From contig CAUVBP010000012.1 in assembly GCA_963550135.1 (NCBI GenBank), positions 1 to 37,192 of the forward strand: a stretch of 37,192 bases of DNA, in the 5' to 3' direction. Each line of letters begins with the position of its first letter. Position 1 is the first letter of the stretch. The notes beneath the pieces were generated by a model. It was given only the letters and a program-made list of their open reading frames with translations. It had not been told where the DNA came from and ran no database searches. Both the position numbers and the translations under genes were made by a program. Below, piece by piece: positions 33,161-37,192 of the stretch. Source of the stretch: Saccharimonas sp963550135 (GTDB lineage Bacteria > Patescibacteriota > Saccharimonadia > Saccharimonadales > Saccharimonadaceae).

Positions 33161-34510
33161 ATGAAATCAATTTCCAAACGAACGCTGAAATTCATTGACT
33201 CATGGCTAACCTTGCGTAGTCGGTGGGCGCGCTGGCCGGGATTTACGGTGGCGATAGCCAAAGACGGCGAAGTGGTTTTTCATAAAGTCTACGGACTGGC
33301 AAATATAGAAAATAATGAGAAATTAACAACCAACCATCTCTTTCACGTTGCTTCACAATCAAAAACATTTACTGCCACGGCCGTGATGCAGCTGCAGGAG
33401 CGTGGCAAGTTGCGCGTCGATGATTCAGTGACAGAGCATCTACCGTGGCTGGCGCAGCACAGCGACCAGCGTTGGCGCGATGTGACCTTGCGCCAATTGT
33501 TGAGCCACTCAGCAGGCGTGATTCGTGACGGCCAGGCGTCAGGCTTTTGGCAGTTCCAAGGAGATTTTCCAGATAAAGACGAGTTCAAGAAGCAAATCAT
33601 GCAATCGGAGCTAGTATTCGAACCAAATTCCGAATTCAAGTATTCCAATTTTAGTTTTGGCTTGCTGGGTTTGGTAATTGAGCAAGCTAGCGGCAAATCG
33701 TACGCTGATGTTGTGGCGGAAAACATCATCGTGCCACTCGGCTTAACCCAAACCACCACGGAATATTCGCCAGAACTTCGTATGGCAACTGGCTATAGTA
33801 GGTTTGATTTACGCCAGCAGCGCCGTCCGTTTCAACACGTCACAACTGGCGTATTGCAGCCAGCCACGGGATTTTGCTCAACGGCACATGACTTGGTGAA
33901 ATTCTTTGCTGCTTTGCAAGTCGGCTCAGGTAAACTATTGAGCGATGCTTCTAAAAGGGAAATGCAGCGCCCATCGTGGCAAGTCGCTGACGAAGCAAAC
34001 GCAGGAAGTTACGGATTAGGCATTGATGTGGCAAAAGCTAAAGACGGTAAGCGGCTAGTCGGCCATAGCGGCGGTTATCCAGGATTTGTCGGCCGCACCT
34101 GGTCGCGGATAGACGACGGAATAACTGTTTCGGTGCTGGCGAACGCGTATGATACAGCGCCAGGAATAGTTGCAAATTCGATATTAGGAATTATTGATCA
34201 ATTTGGTGATGCTTCTGATAAAAATCGTCGAAAGTTTGAAGCGCGGTTCGTTAACGACTACGGAGTGTATGAAATTGTTGATACGGAAAAAGGATTGAGG
34301 GGCTTATGGTCTAATGATTGGCAGCCATTCAACATGGCTGAAGAGCTGGAAATAGTTGATGACGCCACCTTAAAAATTGCGAAGGGTAATCATTTTAGCT
34401 ATTTTGGCGAACTGATGAAATATGAGTTTGACGCCAAAAATAAACCTTCCGCCATGTACCGCAGCGGCGCTAAGAACTATGTTAGTTTAGACGGCGATAT
34501 AAAAGTGTGA
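33161..34510 (+). CDS. Serine hydrolase of the beta-lactamase (class C/PBP4*) family
   Basis: 449 residues with AGGAGG upstream at about 33143-33148. Catalytic SxxK is S65-Q-S-K68 in FHVASQSKTF, the YxN motif is Y161-S-N163, and HSGG near 302 replaces KTG. A C-terminal domain of about 110 residues follows. There is no clear signal peptide, so its location is uncertain. Family members include D-aminopeptidases, esterases and peptidoglycan-active enzymes. Confidence 0.9.
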   Translation: MKSISKRTLKFIDSWLTLRSRWARWPGFTVAIAKDGEVVFHKVYGLANIENNEKLTTNHLFHVASQSKTFTATAVMQLQERGKLRVDDSVTEHLPWLAQHSDQRWRDVTLRQLLSHSAGVIRDGQASGFWQFQGDFPDKDEFKKQIMQSELVFEPNSEFKYSNFSFGLLGLVIEQASGKSYADVVAENIIVPLGLTQTTTEYSPELRMATGYSRFDLRQQRRPFQHVTTGVLQPATGFCSTAHDLVKFFAALQVGSGKLLSDASKREMQRPSWQVADEANAGSYGLGIDVAKAKDGKRLVGHSGGYPGFVGRTWSRIDDGITVSVLANAYDTAPGIVANSILGIIDQFGDASDKNRRKFEARFVNDYGVYEIVDTEKGLRGLWSNDWQPFNMAEELEIVDDATLKIAKGNHFSYFGELMKYEFDAKNKPSAMYRSGAKNYVSLDGDIKV

Positions 34511-34520
34511 AAGGATTTTC

Positions 34521-35060
34521 ATGTCAAACATAGAATATGAAGCAAAAATATATGATGTCGATCCGGCCGATATCACAGAAAAGTTGACAAATCTCGGCGC
34601 TAAGGAAGTCGGTAATTACAATTTTTGCCGTTACGTATTTGATACGATGCCAGCGGTGCCAGATCGCTGGGTGCGGTTACGCTCTGATGGGAAACAGGCG
34701 ACTTTGACCGTTAAAGAAATAACTGCCGACACTATTGATGGTACTCATGAGTGGGAAGTTGAAGTGTCTGATATGGAAACGACACTGGAAATATTAGCAA
34801 AAATTGGCATTAAACCGCGCGGTTATCAAGAAAACAAACGCCAAGAATACGACCTCGACGGTGTTCAGGTTGTCATCGACCGCTGGCCGAAGTTAAAGCC
34901 ATATGTCGAAATAGAAGCGAACAGCGTAGCGGAAGTGATAAAAACGGCAGCGCTGCTTGGCTTTACTGAGAGCGATTTGATAACGAAAAGCACCTCTGAT
35001 TTATACCGGAATATCGGTATAGACATCGAGAAACTTGCGGAATTAAAATTTGATAAATAG
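34521..35060 (+). CDS. CYTH-domain protein (CyaB/ThTPase-like)
   Basis: 179 residues. The ExExK signature is E5-x-E7-x-K9 in IEYEAKIYD. Further charged strands RWVRLRSDGKQATLTVKE, HEWEVEV and KPYVEIEA build the tunnel that binds triphosphates with metal. CYTH proteins include class IV adenylate cyclases, thiamine triphosphatases and inorganic triphosphatases. AAAGGA 8 nt before the ATG is a good site. It lies between the serine hydrolase and the broken HD gene; both CYTH and HD proteins handle phosphoesters, which is suggestive only. Confidence 0.88.
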   Translation: MSNIEYEAKIYDVDPADITEKLTNLGAKEVGNYNFCRYVFDTMPAVPDRWVRLRSDGKQATLTVKEITADTIDGTHEWEVEVSDMETTLEILAKIGIKPRGYQENKRQEYDLDGVQVVIDRWPKLKPYVEIEANSVAEVIKTAALLGFTESDLITKSTSDLYRNIGIDIEKLAELKFDK

Positions 35061-35081
35061 ACTAGTCTGCGAAATAAGTAT

Positions 35082-35702
35082 ATGATTAAAACGAAACTAC
35101 CAACCGATACTCAAATAAAAAACTTACACAAAAAATACGCCAAAACTGATGCTGATTTTGCGTTGATTTACACTCATTGCCAAGTGGTTGACACAATTGC
35201 GGCGCAGCTTTTAGATGTTAAGCCAAATTCTTAAATCGACCGCGATTTACTGCATGTTGCCTGTATGCTTCATGATATCGGTGCGTATGATGTTCTGGAA
35301 AACGGTAAATTTGTCGACGGCGTTCGCCACGGCGTGATTGGCGAGCAGATTCTGCGAAATGAAGGCTTTCCCGAGCAAATTTGGCGGTTCGCTTCGCATC
35401 ATACTGGCGTAGGTTTGACCAAGCAGGATGTAATTAACCAAAACTTGTCCATTCCGCCAGCCGATTATACTGCCAGCACGCCCGAGGAGCGGCTGCTAAT
35501 GTACGCCGACAAATTTCATTCCAAAAGCAAACCGCCCAAAGAGCCGCCATATTTTTGCACGTTTGAATGGTATTATAATCTGGTGCAAAAATTTGGTAGC
35601 GATAAACAAGCTAAATTTCAGGCGCTAGCAGACGAGTTTGGCAAAACGGATATTACACTTGTCGCCAACAAGTTTGGTTTTAGTATTAAGGATGTAAATT
35701 AG
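35082..35702 (+). pseudogene. HD-domain phosphohydrolase broken by an in-frame TAA
   Basis: The ATG at 35082 opens a frame (MIKTKLPTDTQ onward) that stops at TAA 35232-35234 and continues without shift to 35702. The front half carries the first HD histidine in IYTHCQVVDTIAAQLL. After the TAA come the HD pair in HVACMLHDIGAYDV, GVIGEQILRNEGFP, FASHHTGVGL and a C-terminal YADKFHSKSKPPKEP. Together they form one normal HD hydrolase of about 205 residues. A segment from 35265 (145 residues) remains open but lacks the first metal ligand. CAA-to-TAA is a simple origin. Confidence 0.8.
35232..35234 (+). other. In-frame TAA in the HD-domain gene
   Basis: Separates KPNS from IDRDLLHVACMLHDIG, in the middle of the domain where a Q, K or E would be expected. 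It is TAA, so it cannot be explained by any TGA recoding. Confidence 0.8.
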
Positions 35703-35706
35703 CGTC

Positions 35707-35738
35707 AGGCTGGTGTGGCTGATATATTAGCACAGCCT
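35707..35738 (+). other. Imperfect hairpin between the HD gene and the next promoter
   Basis: AGGCTG (35707-35712) pairs with CAGCCT (35733-35738), with a short inner GCT/AGC pair across GATATATT. No T run follows on the plus strand, so intrinsic termination is doubtful. Confidence 0.35.
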
Positions 35739-35749
35739 AACACGTAGAC

Positions 35750-35778
35750 TTGACCGTCTGGGAATATTTCGCCATAAT
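35750..35778 (+). promoter_or_regulatory. Promoter of the exported 182-residue protein gene
   Basis: TTGACC (35750-35755), 17 bp, CATAAT (35773-35778). The -10 ends 8 nt before the ATG at 35787. Confidence 0.65.
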
Positions 35779-35786
35779 AATACGTA

Positions 35787-36335
35787 ATGAAAAGAAGCCT
35801 TATTATATTGTGTGCGTTAGTCTATGTCGCTTGTGCTCCAACGGTTAGCGCCGAAGGTCCAACTATGACTCTATTGACTGAGCGGCAGCTTAATCTGGTG
35901 CGCAGTAATTGTGCGACGACTAAAACTGTTTTAGAGCGTATTCGTGCTAACGACGCTTTGGTGCGCATCAACCTCGGCCGCGAATATGATGCAATTTCTA
36001 CCAAACTGATGGCGCCGATGAATAGCCGTATTGCTCTCAATAAGCTCAACGGCATCGACTTAACCAAGACAACCGTCGATTTCGACCATCAAATCGGACA
36101 ATTTCGCAACTCTTATCAGCGTTACGAGCAGATAATGTCGCATATAGCCCAGACGGATTGCCAAGATAAGCCAGCAGACTTTTATATGGATATTGAACGA
36201 GCGCGTTATTATCGCGGTGATGTACGAAAAGCAGTAGTCGAACTCGAAAAGCTAATTAAGCAATATAGCTCACAAATCGACAAATTAGATTTGTCAAAAA
36301 CAGGTTTGAGTAGTCAAGGAGGTAGTAATGACTAG
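35787..36335 (+). CDS. Exported protein of unknown function with signal peptide
   Basis: 182 residues. A signal peptide covers about 1-22 (MKRSLIILCALVYVACAPTVSA, then EGP); the Cys in VACAP could make it a lipoprotein, but the box is not a strong lipobox. The mature part is helical and charged, with two Cys (NCATTKTV and TDCQDKP) likely to form a disulfide. I recognise no family. It overlaps the next gene by 8 bp, so the two are co-expressed and perhaps partners. Confidence 0.7.
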   Translation: MKRSLIILCALVYVACAPTVSAEGPTMTLLTERQLNLVRSNCATTKTVLERIRANDALVRINLGREYDAISTKLMAPMNSRIALNKLNGIDLTKTTVDFDHQIGQFRNSYQRYEQIMSHIAQTDCQDKPADFYMDIERARYYRGDVRKAVVELEKLIKQYSSQIDKLDLSKTGLSSQGGSND

Positions 36336-36738
36336 ACTTCACGCCCGTGCTCGCCTGAAAAAGCGGGCTGATCATATTTGTCAGCGGTGCGGCTTTGCGG
36401 CTATGCTGGTCTGTGTAATTATAATATCGCTCGTCATGGTGGCGGTAGCTTTAGAGATGTATAACACTAGCGGCGCAGCACAAGTCGATTTGAGCCGCCC
36501 AGGTTTTAGCTCTGTGCAGAAGCAAGCTGGCGCTAGCGAAGAAACTGAAAAAGGTTTCTCGGCACAAGGGGAGATTGATCAAAAAACTATCAAAGATTTC
36601 AAAAATGTGTACGATAAACACGCCAAACGTGCGGCTGCATCGACCAGTTTTGGTGGCGAGGCATTATCAGATAGTTCAATTCAAGTCTTTAATGAACGTT
36701 CATCGGGAACAACGTCAAGCGGAGAGGCTTCAAACTAG
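36328..36738 (+). CDS. Single-pass membrane protein of unknown function
   Basis: 136 residues with AAGGAGG at 36316-36322, 5 nt before the ATG. A basic N-terminus with two Cys (HICQRCGF, a possible redox or metal pair) precedes a membrane helix at about 23-43. The remaining ~90 residues are hydrophilic and Ser/Gly/Lys-rich and should lie outside. No family recognised. Its stop overlaps the GTG of trmB by one base. Confidence 0.65.
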   Translation: MTRLHARARLKKRADHICQRCGFAAMLVCVIIISLVMVAVALEMYNTSGAAQVDLSRPGFSSVQKQAGASEETEKGFSAQGEIDQKTIKDFKNVYDKHAKRAAASTSFGGEALSDSSIQVFNERSSGTTSSGEASN

Positions 36739-37192
36739 TGAGCGAACTGCTCAACCCTGACGATTTTGTTATTGTTCGCAAGCGCAAAAAATACAAATTT
36801 GCCAAGTTTCATAACGCCGAGAATTGCTTTGAGTTTGACGAATGGCGCGATTTTTACCAGCAGCGCCAGCCGGGTATTTTCGGGTTAGAGATTGGCGCTG
36901 GTACTGGTTTGTTCAGCGTCGAATTAGCAGCGCGTTACCCAGATAAGCTGTTTGCGGCGATTGACGTTAAGGCTGACCGTTTGCAAAAAGGCGCTTACAC
37001 GGCGCTAGAAAAAGGCATGAAAAATATATTTTTTGTGCGTGCGCGGGCTGATCAAATTGGGGAGTTAATTCCTCCAAAATCGTTAGAAAATATTTGGGTG
37101 ACTTTTCCCGACCCGTTTCCGAAAAAGCGCGCTGCCAGGCGGCGGTTGACGCATCCGTATTTTTTGCGCCGTTACGCGCAATTATTGCAGCC
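36738..37192 (+). CDS. trmB: tRNA (guanine-N7-)-methyltransferase, 3' truncated
   Basis: The frame opens with GTG at 36738, sharing one base with the previous stop and preceded by GGAGAGG about 10 nt away. It runs off the window end after about 151 codons. The SAM site is LEIGAGTGLFSVELA, then AIDVKADR, and the family hallmark VTFPDPFPKKRAARRRLT followed by HPYFLRRYAQLL. TrmB makes m7G46 in tRNA variable loops. The first ~45 residues (FVIVRKRKKYKFAKF) match family members that begin with a basic stretch. The window loses the C-terminal ~50-60 residues. Confidence 0.93.
   Translation, partial: MSELLNPDDFVIVRKRKKYKFAKFHNAENCFEFDEWRDFYQQRQPGIFGLEIGAGTGLFSVELAARYPDKLFAAIDVKADRLQKGAYTALEKGMKNIFFVRARADQIGELIPPKSLENIWVTFPDPFPKKRAARRRLTHPYFLRRYAQLLQ

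Overview
The window looks like part of the chromosome of a Candidatus Saccharibacteria (TM7) bacterium, probably a host-associated lineage. This is an inference from gene content and protein character, not from a marker-gene search. No biosynthetic pathway genes are present. The content is a streamlined mix of recombination (ruvA, ruvB, ruvC, recA, recX), type IV pili (pilB, pilC, pilM, pilN, pilO and a pilin), a ComEC-type DNA uptake channel, envelope proteins, and translation genes (aspS, tRNA-Lys, trmB). The standard genetic code fits: TGA ends several genes in ATGA stop/start overlaps.

Layout. 1-2829: the end of a MacB/FtsX-type permease, its ATPase, a PadR regulator and a PspC-domain membrane protein, in one tightly spaced operon. 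2873-8046: a very large membrane glycosyltransferase (GT2 plus GT39-like) whose reading frame is broken by two in-frame TGA codons. A small winged-helix regulator, an OmpR-type response regulator, a histidine kinase and a small membrane protein follow. 8043-8847: a DsbA-like oxidoreductase diverges from a CBS/CNNM-type membrane protein. 9902-11605: dnaJ under a perfect CIRCE operator, then a small membrane protein. 11623-13236: tRNA-Lys with its terminator (minus strand) and comEC. 13296-21581: yebC, a lamin-tail surface protein with four Cys repeats, ruvC, a class A penicillin-binding protein, ruvA, an HD/phosphodiesterase-like gene and ruvB. 21582-24716: a PH-domain membrane protein, a pilin (minus), recA and recX. 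24713-30839: a minus-strand type IV pilus operon. 30897-37192: aspS, a Nudix hydrolase, a serine hydrolase, a CYTH protein, an HD gene broken by a TAA, two small exported or anchored proteins, and the start of trmB.

Functional picture. Pilus machinery, ComEC, RecA/RecX and RuvABC together fit DNA uptake and recombination. The glycosyltransferase, two-component system, PBP, DsbA-like protein and lamin-tail protein fit construction and control of a cell surface adapted to a host cell. The AspRS carries His29 at the tRNA-discrimination position, suggesting a non-discriminating enzyme that feeds a GatCAB route to Asn-tRNA.

Most notable signals: (1) three in-frame stops in two otherwise intact genes, each one transition from a sense codon; (2) about a dozen genes whose TATAAT-like -10 box lies only 6-9 nt before the start codon, implying widespread leaderless transcription; (3) a CIRCE operator that contains the -35 box of dnaJ in its spacer.
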